Positions 9,423-18,393 are shown, counted from the first letter of the stretch. The stretch: 64,000 nucleotides of DNA from Roseibium limicola (GCF_017313085.1 NZ_JAFLNF010000001.1:1-64000), one strand, 5' to 3'. Program-made: numbers and translations. The notes: generated by a model from the letters alone, not told the origin.

Positions 9423-10409
9423 TCACACCAAACCAGCAAGCAGGGTCCCATCCAGATTGCCACCCGTCAATACGACAGCAACCGTCCTGGACTTGAAGTC
9501 CGCCTTGCCGGATAGAAGTGCAGCAAGCGCCACTGCGCCACCAGGCTCGACAACCAGCTTCAGCTCCTGAAACGCAAAGCGAACCGCCTCCAGCGCCTCT
9601 GCATCTGAGACAACCAGCCCGTGGCCAAGCCGGTTAGCCTGCTTCAGGGAGGACAAAATGGCGAACCCGATCTCTCCGGGCATCTCCGTCAACAGAGCGT
9701 CACAGACCGAGCCAGACAATCGCTCATTCGCCAGGCGTTTGCCTGCGAGCAGGGAGCGGCCATAGTCATCAAAACCCTCAGGCTCGACTGGATAAAACCG
9801 TACAGCAGGGAGCTCATGCGACAGCGCAAGCGCAATTCCAGCCGACAAGCCGCCTCCCCCGGTACATGCCAGAACGGCATCCGGCGCCAGGCCGAGAGAC
9901 GTCGCCTGTTGGGCAATCTCAAGACCAACAGTGCCCTGACCAGCAATCACCGAAGCATCGTTGAAGGGATGCACGAACCGGGCACCGGTTTCGGCGCATA
10001 TTCGGTTGGCAATGGCTTCGCGGTCTTCGCTAGCGCGGTCATAGGTGACGACTTTGGCGCCAAGTTCCGCAGTCCGCCGAAGCTTGATGGCAGGTGCGTC
10101 CGCCGGCATCACGATGGTCGCTGGCACCCCGAAAATCCGGGCCGCCGCCGCAATCCCTTGCGCATGATTGCCGGAGGAACAGGCGACCACACCTTTGCTC
10201 CGCTCTGCCTCCGGAATGCGTCGCAGCGCAGTGTAGGCTCCTCGAAACTTGAAAGAGCCTGTGCGCTGCAGGCACTCAGGCTTAATCAAGACCGTCGCCC
10301 CGGTGATCTCGTCCAGAATCGGCGAACGCAACAAAGGCGTTTCAACTGCATGGCCTCGAAGTCCATCTCGGGCTTCAAGGATATCTTCATGCCGAACGAA
10401 AGAGCTCAT
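9423..10409 (-). CDS. Threonine/serine dehydratase, PLP fold II
   Basis: 328 residues from the ATG at 10409, chosen because AGGTGACG precedes it and the protein then begins at the usual place; an ATG at 10463 would add 18 residues. The PLP-binding lysine lies in SFKFRGAY, the substrate loop is SSGNHAQG, and the phosphate-binding glycine loop is TGGGGLSAG. The short form without a C-terminal ACT-like domain fits catabolic or serine-racemase-like threonine dehydratases rather than biosynthetic IlvA. The reaction would be L-Thr or L-Ser to 2-oxoacid plus ammonia. Substrate preference among Thr, Ser and hydroxyaspartate cannot be settled by eye. Confidence 0.82.
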   Translation of the reverse strand: MSSFVRHEDILEARDGLRGHAVETPLLRSPILDEITGATVLIKPECLQRTGSFKFRGAYTALRRIPEAERSKGVVACSSGNHAQGIAAAARIFGVPATIVMPADAPAIKLRRTAELGAKVVTYDRASEDREAIANRICAETGARFVHPFNDASVIAGQGTVGLEIAQQATSLGLAPDAVLACTGGGGLSAGIALALSHELPAVRFYPVEPEGFDDYGRSLLAGKRLANERLSGSVCDALLTEMPGEIGFAILSSLKQANRLGHGLVVSDAEALEAVRFAFQELKLVVEPGGAVALAALLSGKADFKSRTVAVVLTGGNLDGTLLAGLV

Positions 10410-10528
10410 CACCGTCACCTGATAACTTAGCGGGAAAGGGTGGAAGCATGCAGGGCCCGCCACCGGAAGGAAGGTCCTGATATTACTCCAGATAAACTCT
10501 ATTGGTAAAGCTGTTCAGGGCCGAACAG

Positions 10529-11575
10529 TCACATCGCGCCAACAAGGTTTGCACGGGGCGGCACAAGATCATGCGCACGCCGGGCATTCTCCAAAAACTG
10601 CTGCGCACTCGCCGACCACGTGTAGTTCAGCGCAACCTGTCGACAATGATCCCGCGGAATATCCAGCGCGGCCACGCAGGCTTCGCGTAGATCCTCAGAC
10701 AAGACACCTGCCCCGGTTTCCCCCACCACATCCAACGGTCCCATGACCGGGAATGCCGCAACGGGCACACCGCAGGCCATGGCTTCCAGCAAGACATTGC
10801 CAAAGGTATCTGTCAGTGACGGAAAGACAAAAACGTCGGCCGATGCGTAGTGGCGCGCCAGATCCTCGCCGGTCTTTGCCCCTGTAAAGTGAGCCTTCGG
10901 ATAATCTCGCTTCAGCGCTTCCAGCTGCGGACCATCACCCACCACAACTTTCGTTCCCGGCAGGTCGAGTTTCAGAAAGGCTTCGATATTCTTCTCCACC
11001 GCGACACGGCCGATGTACATGAAAATCGGCCCTTCCAGGGCATCCGGCAGTACCGAGCCATCGAACGGCTTGAAGACGGTTTCGTCGACACCGCGCGACC
11101 AACGCACGAGATTGGTAAAGCCACGCTCACGCAAATCATTCTCAAGCGTCCGTGTGGCCACCATGCAGCCTTGCCCCGAATTGTGGAACCGTCGCAACCA
11201 GTTGTAGGACCAAGACAGTGGCACCGGCAACCGCGCTGAAAGGTACTCGGGAAACCGGGTGTGATAACTGGTTGTGAAAGCCTCACCGCGCCCCTTGGCG
11301 ACAGAGGCAGCCAACAATCCAAGCGGGCCTTCTGTCGCAATGTGCAAGTGATCGCAGGCAAAGGCATCAATTCGCTTGCGCACCATGCCGCGATGGGCCA
11401 GCGACAAACGGATCTCCGGATAAGTCGGGCACGGCAATGTGGTGAAAACCTGCGGCGAGAGGAACTCCACCCGCACACCAACCTTCTCCAGCTCGAGAGC
11501 GGTACGCTCAAGCGACCGGACAACGCCGTTAATCTGCGGGTGCCAGGCATCCGTGACAATCAGAATCGAGCTCAT
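10529..11575 (-). CDS. GT4 glycosyltransferase, Agt-like (glycolipid synthesis)
   Basis: 348 residues from the ATG at 11575, which overlaps the stop of the upstream phosphoesterase (ATGA). The N-terminal nucleotide-sugar fold begins ILIVTDAWHPQINGVVRSL, and the C-terminal half has YIGRVAVEKNIEAFL, VVGDGP and a FPSLTDTFGNVLLEAMACG segment, the E(x7)E-type signature of GT4. In alphaproteobacteria this gene next to plcP encodes a diacylglycerol glycosyltransferase (Agt) that makes glucosyl- or glucuronosyl-DAG under phosphate limitation. Here the function is inferred from that gene order. A general mannosyltransferase role is the alternative. Confidence 0.75.
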   Translation of the reverse strand: MSSILIVTDAWHPQINGVVRSLERTALELEKVGVRVEFLSPQVFTTLPCPTYPEIRLSLAHRGMVRKRIDAFACDHLHIATEGPLGLLAASVAKGRGEAFTTSYHTRFPEYLSARLPVPLSWSYNWLRRFHNSGQGCMVATRTLENDLRERGFTNLVRWSRGVDETVFKPFDGSVLPDALEGPIFMYIGRVAVEKNIEAFLKLDLPGTKVVVGDGPQLEALKRDYPKAHFTGAKTGEDLARHYASADVFVFPSLTDTFGNVLLEAMACGVPVAAFPVMGPLDVVGETGAGVLSEDLREACVAALDIPRDHCRQVALNYTWSASAQQFLENARRAHDLVPPRANLVGAM

Positions 11576-12372
11576 GCTGCGACCGACCGGGCTTTCGTAT
11601 CTTCCACGGCCTCGATCTGGGTAGGCTTGACCCATCGAATGACCTCGAAAGTTCCATCATGATGTTCGGCGACCGCAGTGCAGCTTTCCACCCAGTCTCC
11701 TGTGTTGATGTAGTGAATTCCGTTCATGTCCTGATCAGCGGCATGATGGATATGGCCGCAGATCACGCCGTGAACACCCTGACGGCGCGCTTCCTCCGAA
11801 AGGGTTTCCTCGAACCGGCCGATAAAACTGACGGCGTTCTTCACCTTGAGTTTCGCCCAGGCCGACAGGGACCAATAGGTCAGCCCCAACTTCCGGCGAA
11901 CCCTGTTCATCCAGGTGTTGACCCAGAGCGCGGTCTCATAGGCTTTGTCACCGAAGAAGGCGAGCCACTTGGCATGACGAATGACCACGTCAAACTGATC
12001 CCCATGGATGACCAGATAGCGCCGTCCATCTGCGCTCTCATGCACAATGCTGTCCGCCACTTCCACACCGCCAAAATGCGTTCCGAGGAAATTACGGAGA
12101 AACTCGTCATGATTGCCCGGGATATAAACGACGCGCGCGCCCTTGCGGCTTTTGCGAAGGATCTTCTGCACAACGTCGTTATGTGCCTGTGGCCAATACC
12201 ACGAGCGTTTGAGCCGCCAACCATCGACAATATCGCCAACCAGATAAACCGTCTCTGCTTCGTTGTATTTGAGGAAATCCAGCAACAACTCCGCCTGACA
12301 TCCGCGAGTTCCAAGATGAATATCCGAGATAAATAAAGCTCTATAGTGGCTGGATTCCGCTTCCTGAGCCAT
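11572..12372 (-). CDS. plcP: PlcP-like metallophosphoesterase (phospholipase C; often annotated UDP-2,3-diacylglucosamine hydrolase)
   Basis: 266 residues. The calcineurin-like metal motifs are complete: SDIHLG, GDIVDGW, GNHDEF, and CGHIHHA. The spacing and the insertion KRSWYWPQAHNDVVQKI match the PlcP group, which in Sinorhizobium and marine alphaproteobacteria cleaves phosphatidylcholine or phosphatidylglycerol to release DAG when phosphate is short. It is followed with a 4-bp overlap by a GT4 enzyme that would glycosylate that DAG. A candidate Pho box lies upstream. Classical LpxH is the alternative, but LpxH proteins do not usually pair with a GT4 gene. Confidence 0.72.
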   Translation of the reverse strand: MAQEAESSHYRALFISDIHLGTRGCQAELLLDFLKYNEAETVYLVGDIVDGWRLKRSWYWPQAHNDVVQKILRKSRKGARVVYIPGNHDEFLRNFLGTHFGGVEVADSIVHESADGRRYLVIHGDQFDVVIRHAKWLAFFGDKAYETALWVNTWMNRVRRKLGLTYWSLSAWAKLKVKNAVSFIGRFEETLSEEARRQGVHGVICGHIHHAADQDMNGIHYINTGDWVESCTAVAEHHDGTFEVIRWVKPTQIEAVEDTKARSVAA

Positions 12373-12418
12373 TGACCTACTCCAAGTCGATCTTTTGAAG
12401 GCTTTAGACGCGATTCAA

Positions 12419-12436
12419 GTTTCACTATTATGACAG
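12419..12436 (-). promoter_or_regulatory. Candidate PhoB (Pho) box upstream of plcP-agt
   Basis: On the minus strand the sequence reads CTGTCAT-AATA-GTGAAAC. The first half is a perfect Pho half-site (CTGTCAT); the second keeps the TG and A positions only. It lies about 47-64 bp before the start of the plcP-like gene, the right place for PhoB activation of a lipid-remodelling operon. Confidence 0.45.
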
Positions 12437-12595
12437 TTCACCCGCCCGTTTCCGCAAGGTTAATGTCACAAATCTTCCCGGTTTTATTTCCTGAACTCCA
12501 GTGTTTGCCCTTGGCCGAAAGGCCGGTTAAGACAGACAAAGGTTCGGCGCGAATACGCCACACATGGATCACCGGCATCAGGGGAGAAAAAGACA

Positions 12596-13375
12596 ATGGA
12601 TCTAGGACTTAGAGGCCGAAAGGCCATCGTGTGCGCCTCCAGCCGCGGACTGGGAAAAGGCTGCGCCATGGCCCTGGCCGAGGCCGGATGTGACCTCGTG
12701 ATCAACGGGCGCAACGAGGCTACACTCACCGCCACGGCCGAGGAAATCCGCGACCGATTTCAGGTCTCTGTGACAACGGTCGTCGCGGATGTATCCACAG
12801 CTGAAGGGCAGAAGACGCTGCTGGCCGCATGTCCGACACCTGACATCCTGGTCAATAACAACGGCGGCCCGCCACGCCGCGACTACACTGAGCTGGACCG
12901 CCCGTCGATGCTGGATGGCGTGGTGCAGAACATGGTCACCCCGATCGAGCTTATTCAGGCGGTTTTGCCGACAATGATGGACCAGGGCTTCGGGCGCATC
13001 GTCAACATTACATCGCTCTCGGTCAAAATGCCGATTGAAGGTCTGGATCTTTCCTCCGGCGCCCGCGCCGGTCTCACTGCCTTCCTGGCTGGTGTCGCAC
13101 GTCAGATCGCCGGCAGCGGCGTCACCGTCAACAACATCCTTCCCGGCAAGATGGACACGGACCGCCTCAAAGGAGGCTTTGAGCGCAGCGCTGCGGCCAG
13201 CGGCAAAAGCATCGACCAGGTGCGTGCCGAACAGGCAGCAGAGATCCCGACCGGCCGCTTCGGCACCGCCGAGGAATTCGGCCAGACCTGTGCCTTCCTG
13301 TGCTCCGTCCATGCCGGCTACATGACCGGCCAAAATGTCCTGCTGGATGGCGGGCTCTATCAGGCTGCTTTCTAG
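12596..13375 (+). CDS. SDR-family oxidoreductase with non-canonical active site
   Basis: 259 residues, started by a GGGGAG ribosome site. The Rossmann motif is altered from TGxxxGIG to CASSRGLGKG, and the NNAG motif to VNNNGGPP. The catalytic Ser is present in NITSLSV, but where YxxxK is expected there is SSGAR, that is Ser in place of Tyr and Arg in place of Lys. The C-terminal GRFGTAEEFGQTCAFLCS and GQNVLLDGG segments are normal SDR features. This subfamily is often labelled 3-oxoacyl-ACP reductase-like. With the catalytic pair missing, it either uses other residues or is not a standard dehydrogenase. A terminator follows directly. Confidence 0.8.
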   Translation: MDLGLRGRKAIVCASSRGLGKGCAMALAEAGCDLVINGRNEATLTATAEEIRDRFQVSVTTVVADVSTAEGQKTLLAACPTPDILVNNNGGPPRRDYTELDRPSMLDGVVQNMVTPIELIQAVLPTMMDQGFGRIVNITSLSVKMPIEGLDLSSGARAGLTAFLAGVARQIAGSGVTVNNILPGKMDTDRLKGGFERSAAASGKSIDQVRAEQAAEIPTGRFGTAEEFGQTCAFLCSVHAGYMTGQNVLLDGGLYQAAF

Positions 13376-13399
13376 GGCTGGAAGGAGTTCACGAAATTG

Positions 13400-13437
13400 A
13401 AAAAGCCCCGCAAGGACAATATTTTGCGGGGCTTTTT
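13400..13437. terminator. Intrinsic terminator between SDR gene and FadL gene
   Basis: AAAAAGCCCCGCAA at 13400-13413 pairs with TTGCGGGGCTTTTT at 13424-13437. It has A-rich and T-rich flanks and can serve the two converging genes. Confidence 0.9.
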
Positions 13438-13462
13438 ATGTCAGGCAGGAACGACGAGATTA

Positions 13463-14761
13463 TTACCAAGTATATCGTAGTGAAGCAGACAAAATGTCGA
13501 CCGAAGATTCAACGCTTCCGACAAGGCTGCCTTTTGTCGCCGAGTAGTCCTGATGACCTGGAACGATGTTCACGTCGGTGTTGGTGCCAAAGATATGCGT
13601 GTAGCCAACATCAAAGGACAGATTTTCCTTCATCTTGTAACTACCGCCAGCAGAAACCCAGATGCGGTCATTATCCGGCAAGCGGGCCGAGCGCACTGCA
13701 TCACTCACTGGGGACCACTCATAAGCCGCACCAGCACGAAGCGTTATCTGGTCGTTGAAGTCGAATTCGCCACCGATTGACAGGAAATAACCATCATCAT
13801 AGTTGAACGGCAGCGCTGTCAGCTGCGCATTTCCAAAGTCCGAAAGAAGAACCTTTGGCGCCTCCAAACGACTCCAATTGCTCCACTCAAACGTTCCAAG
13901 CAAACGGAAGTTATCAGTAATAGACTGCTTGGCAGACAGCGTGACAACCTCCGGCGTAATCAGCTTCGTGTTGATATTGTAGGTGCCCGCGGCTAAGCCA
14001 CCGGAAGCAACAGGAAGCGATACAGTGCCATTCAAGTCGTGGCCAACTGCAGACCGGAAGCCCAGACCAATCTCCGTACCTTGCATCGGGGTGAAGGTAA
14101 CGCCGGCGGTCCAACCAACAGAAGTGCTGTCGCCTTCAAGCGCCGTCGTTGCGTTCAATGCGAGCGGATGAGCAGCCGAATTGGTCAAACGGACGTCCAG
14201 ATACTGGATCTGAGCCCCTACAGCCACGGAGAACATCTCGTTCACCTTGAACCCAACGATTGGATTGGCATTCAGGGAAAAGACTTTCGAGGACCGATTG
14301 TAGCCAGCTCCAGCCCAATTGCCATCGTCCGGCTTGGTCGAAAGGCCGAAAGGCGCATTGATTGCCATTCCGAGATAAATCTCGTCGCTGACTTTGTACG
14401 ACAAATAATTGGAACCGATCCAAGCGTCACCGACAAAGTCACCGCTGTCGACGGGCAGTGTTGCTGCCCCGATGGTGCTGGTGCCCTCAAGCTCTGCCCG
14501 CGGGAAAATAAACGCATTATGAGCTTCAATCGTCAGACCATCACTGGCACCGGTGATCGTCGCCGGGTTCCAGAAGATTGAGGAAATGGACGGCCCAGTC
14601 GTTCCGTTCCCGGCAAAAGACATGCCCTGATAATATGTACTTTGCTCACGCAGTGCGAAACCGCCAGCCTGCGCACTTGAGGCAGCTATGACGGCAACCA
14701 GAGCAGTGGCGCTCAACAAGAGGCCCTTACCAACGGCCCAAGACTTGATCATTTTCCCCAT
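13463..14761 (-). CDS. FadL/OmpP1/TodX-family outer membrane transport protein
   Basis: 432 residues. A signal peptide ends at SSAQA/GGF (about residue 32). The mature start GGFALREQSTYYQGMSFAG...FWNPAT is the FadL hallmark, including the N-terminal plug and the NPA motif. The rest alternates in beta-barrel style and ends in an aromatic residue (LRYTW), as expected for BAM insertion. It would admit long-chain fatty acids or other hydrophobic molecules through the outer membrane. The GGGAG site before the ATG at 14761 supports this start; an ATG three codons later is possible. It is a single-gene unit. Confidence 0.9.
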   Translation of the reverse strand: MGKMIKSWAVGKGLLLSATALVAVIAASSAQAGGFALREQSTYYQGMSFAGNGTTGPSISSIFWNPATITGASDGLTIEAHNAFIFPRAELEGTSTIGAATLPVDSGDFVGDAWIGSNYLSYKVSDEIYLGMAINAPFGLSTKPDDGNWAGAGYNRSSKVFSLNANPIVGFKVNEMFSVAVGAQIQYLDVRLTNSAAHPLALNATTALEGDSTSVGWTAGVTFTPMQGTEIGLGFRSAVGHDLNGTVSLPVASGGLAAGTYNINTKLITPEVVTLSAKQSITDNFRLLGTFEWSNWSRLEAPKVLLSDFGNAQLTALPFNYDDGYFLSIGGEFDFNDQITLRAGAAYEWSPVSDAVRSARLPDNDRIWVSAGGSYKMKENLSFDVGYTHIFGTNTDVNIVPGHQDYSATKGSLVGSVESSVDILSASLRYTW

Positions 14762-15306
14762 ATCCTCGCTCCCACGCAGAATTCATCTAACCTTTTGTGC
14801 TAGCCGCAAAACAAAGGTTCAACCGATGAATTCGAAAGACACCTGCCACCTACATTGTAACCGCAGCGCAAAATGTAGTTGTTGCAGCGCGCAAAACGGA
14901 GCAGCCCCGCAATACAACCTAACAGTTTCATGGCAAATCAATCGATTGGGCCGCCAATTCCAACAAGCCTCGCAACAATGATTAAAATTTAGGCAATTTA
15001 AAAGGCCAGGTTCATGTCCGACGATTTCCATGAAACGTTGCGGAAATGACACGGAACTGAAGCTCGATCTCCTAACGTCATGTGGACAAAGACGCTTTAC
15101 CTGAGATGACTGTTAACTGACGCAAACGGAACTTTCGGCAGTTGAATGTCAAAATCGTGAGCATAGCGAGAGACTTTTTCGCCAAGCTCACGGAGAGCCA
15201 ACAAGAGACACCTACTTCCAATGGAAACTCAACACACGTCAAACGGGAAAGGACTTCGGCTGATTCTTGATCGATTACAGCCGTCCCCACAGGGTCCAAC
15301 TCACAC
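14762..15306. other. 545-bp intergenic region upstream of the FadL gene
   Basis: No convincing gene is seen. AACCTTTTG at about 14791 and CAAAGGTT at about 14814-14821 form an imperfect inverted repeat 30-60 bp before the FadL-type start, a possible operator or 5' UTR stem. The remainder is AT-richer than the flanking genes. No terminator with a clear T-run is seen after the TRAP receptor gene. Confidence 0.4.
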
Positions 15307-16437
15307 TTACTCTCCCCGGCTCCGGGCATTCATAAACGCCTGCATCGAAACGGCCATCCAAGGGCCGAGACGTTCCCGCGCAGCAGTGGCGCTGGCGTAA
15401 ACCTTGCTGCTCATCTCGTCCTTTTGAGAAAACGCTTCGAGGACCGTTGCAGTCTCCCTACGCAGGGCACTTAGCACCTCAGACGGATAGATTTTGATCT
15501 CAACACCGTCCTCCTCCTGCAGCACCTGAAGGGCACGGGCGTTCTCCCAATCGCTTTCTGCAAGCGCCCTGCCATTTTCAGCCCGACAGGCTTCCTTCAG
15601 GATGGCGCGCAGATCGTCTGGCAACTGATCAAGAGCATCTGAATTGAACAGCGCCTCCCCGGTGCCATTGGGCTCATGGAAGCCGGGCGAATAATAATAT
15701 TTCGCCACCTGATAGAATCCCATCGAGCGGTCACTCCACGGCCCCAGAAACTCAGCTGCATCAAGTAAACCACGGCTAAGTGCCTGATAGATTTCGCCCG
15801 GTGCTGTGGTCGTCGGCGTCGCGCCCAGCTGGCGCATCACTTCACCACCCAGCCCCGGCATCCGGATGCGGAGCCCTTTCAGATCGTCGAGCTCGTTGAT
15901 CTCACGGGTAAACCATCCGCCCATCTGGACACCCGTATTCCCCGCCATCACCGGCTTGATTCCGAAGGGAGCATAAAGCTCGTCCCACAGCGCCTGCCCG
16001 CCACCACGTTCTATCCAGGCGATGTGCTCCTGCGGCAAGAGCCCGAAGGGAGACGCGGTAAAGAAGACACTTGCCGGCATTTTGCCTTGCCAGAAAAACG
16101 ACGCGCTATGCCCCATCTCTGCGGCCCCTGACGACACCGCATCAAAAACACCAAGGGCTGGCACCAGCTCACCGGCCGAATACAGCGTGATCAGGAAACG
16201 ACCGCCCGACATCTCTTTTACCCGGTCGCAGATCCGTTGCGCCGTCACCCCGGGACCGGGAAGATTGCGCGGCCAGGACGTCACCAACCGCCAGCGCACG
16301 GGCTCGCCCACGGGCTGAGCCATCACAGGCGACGCTCCTCCTCCCGTCAGGCTTGCCGCCGCACCGCCGACAAAAGCAGCCCCGGAGGTTAGAAAGGCGC
16401 GCCGTGCAGGGAGGCCAAACTTCTTTTGGTCACTCAT
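15307..16437 (-). CDS. TRAP transporter solute-binding protein (DctP/TakP-like), in a thiamin operon
   Basis: 376 residues from the ATG at 16437, overlapping the thiD stop by 8 bp. A twin-arginine signal (ARRAFLTSGAAF) ends near MAQPVGE. The mature part, beginning VRWRLVTSWPRNLPGPG and containing YSAGELVPALGVFDAVSSG and WFTREINELDDLKGLRIRMPG, closely resembles TakP-type receptors for 2-oxoacids such as pyruvate. No dctQ or dctM membrane subunits are nearby. Because it is the third gene behind a TPP riboswitch, after thiM and thiD, its ligand may relate to thiamin salvage or synthesis. That is inference from context; the fold alone says keto-acid-like carboxylate. Confidence 0.82.
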   Translation of the reverse strand: MSDQKKFGLPARRAFLTSGAAFVGGAAASLTGGGASPVMAQPVGEPVRWRLVTSWPRNLPGPGVTAQRICDRVKEMSGGRFLITLYSAGELVPALGVFDAVSSGAAEMGHSASFFWQGKMPASVFFTASPFGLLPQEHIAWIERGGGQALWDELYAPFGIKPVMAGNTGVQMGGWFTREINELDDLKGLRIRMPGLGGEVMRQLGATPTTTAPGEIYQALSRGLLDAAEFLGPWSDRSMGFYQVAKYYYSPGFHEPNGTGEALFNSDALDQLPDDLRAILKEACRAENGRALAESDWENARALQVLQEEDGVEIKIYPSEVLSALRRETATVLEAFSQKDEMSSKVYASATAARERLGPWMAVSMQAFMNARSRGE

Positions 16438-17260
16438 CGGATGTCTCCCAAAATTGATAGAAGTGATGGACGGGGCCATGCCCGGAGCCGATGGACAGCT
16501 GGTCGGCAGCAGAAATCGCCCCTGTAATGTAGATCTTGGCCTGTCGCACGGCCGTCTCTAGCAACTCGCCACATGCCAAACCCGCTGCAATCGCCGAGGA
16601 CAGGCTGCATCCGGTACCGTGCGTGTTTTGAGTGTCAATGCGCGGTGCATCAAGCCAGAAATGACCGGAGGCACTGAGGAAGAGGTCCGAACTCGCATCC
16701 CCTGCCCCATGTCCGCCCTTCAGCAGGACGGCTTGCGCCCCAAGCTTCAGCAGGGATTTGGCCTGCAGTTCCATCGCGTCCTTGTCACCTGCAATATCGC
16801 AGCCCAGAAGACGCGCGGCCTCGGGAAGGTTGGGCGTGATCAGATCCGCCAGGGGGATCAAATGGTCGATAAGCCCCTGCACAGCCTCCTCGGCCAGAAG
16901 AGGATCTCCAGACGCCGCAATCATTACCGGGTCAAGCACAATCGGTCCGCATCCAGATGGGGCCGTTGCTTTCAACCGCGCAAGCTCCTCCGCCACCGCC
17001 ATAATGATTTCAGGCCGCGACAGCATACCGATCTTGGTGGCAGTGACTTTCAGGTCGCCATAGACCGAGCGGATCTGCGCCTGCACGAAGTCTGGCGGCA
17101 CATCATGGATGGCTCTGACCCCAAGCGTGTTCTGGGCAGTCAGCGCCGTGATGACACTTGCCCCGTAGACACGGTTTGCGGAAAAGGTCTTCAGATCGGC
17201 CTGAATACCCGCTCCACCACCGGAATCAGATCCGGCAATCGTTACGGCAATCGCGGTCAT
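16430..17260 (-). CDS. thiD: Hydroxymethylpyrimidine/phosphomethylpyrimidine kinase
   Basis: 276 residues of the ribokinase-like ThiD fold. The start TIAGSDSGGGAGIQADLKTF is the HMP-binding signature; KGGHGAGD and the C-terminal NTHGTGCSLSSAIAAGLA carry the phosphate-binding and catalytic Asp/Cys anion-hole region. It phosphorylates HMP to HMP-P and HMP-PP for thiamin phosphate synthesis. The ATG overlaps the thiM stop by four bases. It is the middle gene of a TPP-riboswitch operon thiM-thiD-TRAP receptor; thiE is not adjacent. Confidence 0.94.
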   Translation of the reverse strand: MTAIAVTIAGSDSGGGAGIQADLKTFSANRVYGASVITALTAQNTLGVRAIHDVPPDFVQAQIRSVYGDLKVTATKIGMLSRPEIIMAVAEELARLKATAPSGCGPIVLDPVMIAASGDPLLAEEAVQGLIDHLIPLADLITPNLPEAARLLGCDIAGDKDAMELQAKSLLKLGAQAVLLKGGHGAGDASSDLFLSASGHFWLDAPRIDTQNTHGTGCSLSSAIAAGLACGELLETAVRQAKIYITGAISAADQLSIGSGHGPVHHFYQFWETSDE

Positions 17261-18075
17261 ATAACCGTCTCCTGTCGATTTTCCATTGAAGTCTGAAGTG
17301 AAAACTTGAGCCGCAGTTCTATGTCCTTGGGCTGCAAGGCATAAAGCTCATCCAGCAATGCCGGCATCAGGCTGCCGGGGCCCCCAGCGTGCTCGGCAGC
17401 ACGTTCAGCTGCGATATTGAAAACGGAGATAGCCGCCGCTGCGCCAATGTCCGGATTGTCTGCCACACTGACGAAAGCCCCGATCAGGGCGCCTAGGGCG
17501 CAACCTGTCGCGGTTACTCGGCCCAAAAGCTCTGTCCCGTTGAAAAGATGGATTGGGCTCGGGACAACATGTCGTCCAGCCGAGACCCTGTCTGTAGCCC
17601 CAGTTGTTGCCAGGACGAGCCAACCGGCCTCAACCAAATCAGCCAGCTCCGGCAGGCAAGCCACTTCACCGGCATTCGCCTTGACGATATCCGGGCGAAG
17701 CTCTGCGTCGCTTAAAAGCGCACGCGCATAGGCACACCGCACTGGTGACCGCTCGATGAAGACCGGGTCGAGAACCACAGGCCGTCCAGCAGCGCGTGCT
17801 CCCTGCAACGCCTTGGGGATTGCCGCCCGGCGAACATCATCCAAGGTTCCCAGATTGACCAGCAGCGCATCTGCACTGGCGGCAAAAGCCTCAACTTCTT
17901 CCGGTGCGATGGTCATGGACGGCAGCGCACCTGTCGCCAGCAACACATTGGCGGTTAACTCCTGCGCCACCGCATTGGTGATGCAATGAACACGCGGCGT
18001 CGTCTGGCGAAGCTTCTCCAGCAGTTCGGCCACCACCTGAGCGGAAAACGGATTGGAAATATCACTCTTGATCAT
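17257..18075 (-). CDS. thiM: Hydroxyethylthiazole kinase
   Basis: 272 residues. PRVHCITNAVAQELTANVLLA, VLDPVF, NAGEVACL and VTATGCALGALIGAF are the conserved ThiM segments; the last contains the catalytic Cys in ATGCALG. It phosphorylates hydroxyethylthiazole in the salvage branch of thiamin synthesis. A GAGGAGGGCGG ribosome site lies within a possible CCCGC/GCGGG hairpin directly before the ATG, suggesting control of translation by the riboswitch upstream. First gene of the operon. Confidence 0.95.
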   Translation of the reverse strand: MIKSDISNPFSAQVVAELLEKLRQTTPRVHCITNAVAQELTANVLLATGALPSMTIAPEEVEAFAASADALLVNLGTLDDVRRAAIPKALQGARAAGRPVVLDPVFIERSPVRCAYARALLSDAELRPDIVKANAGEVACLPELADLVEAGWLVLATTGATDRVSAGRHVVPSPIHLFNGTELLGRVTATGCALGALIGAFVSVADNPDIGAAAAISVFNIAAERAAEHAGGPGSLMPALLDELYALQPKDIELRLKFSLQTSMENRQETVI

Positions 18076-18156
18076 AGCCCGCCCTCCTCAAGCGGGAGAA
18101 CGGCACAGGACCAAATCAAAACAGGAATTCGGGCGATAAGCCCCTGGCCAGTAGCC

Positions 18157-18252
18157 ATCTCAAATCCCTCCGCCGGTGCGAGCCGGATCAGGTTCCAGGA
18201 GTTGGCCGATGCCTCTCAGCCCGGACACTTACGCCGGGCACCCCCTTGAGAT
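18157..18252 (-). promoter_or_regulatory. TPP riboswitch (THI element)
   Basis: On the minus strand the conserved THI-box parts are in order: GGGGTGCC, GGCTGAGA, then CCTGGAACCTGATCCGG, CTCGCACCGGCGGAGGGA. The closing stem is ATCTCAA (18252-18246) with TTGAGAT (18163-18157). It lies about 80 bases before thiM. The thiM ribosome-binding site sits in a short CCCGC/GCGGG hairpin just before the start codon, so TPP binding most likely blocks translation. Confidence 0.96.
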
Positions 18253-18393
18253 TACGTTGGATCCGAGTGCTAGCAAGCCGGTTGAGGATTTGCAAGCCCC
18301 ACGCAGCATGCCCCCGCGAGACGCGGCGATTGACGGCGCATCCCGAATAGGTCATGTCCAAAGGCAATGAAAACTGGGAAGCGGGAGCCTAAA

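Noticed and set aside
11013-11207. Frames on the plus strand within the GT4 and neighbouring genes
   Set aside because: All lie inside well supported genes on the other strand.
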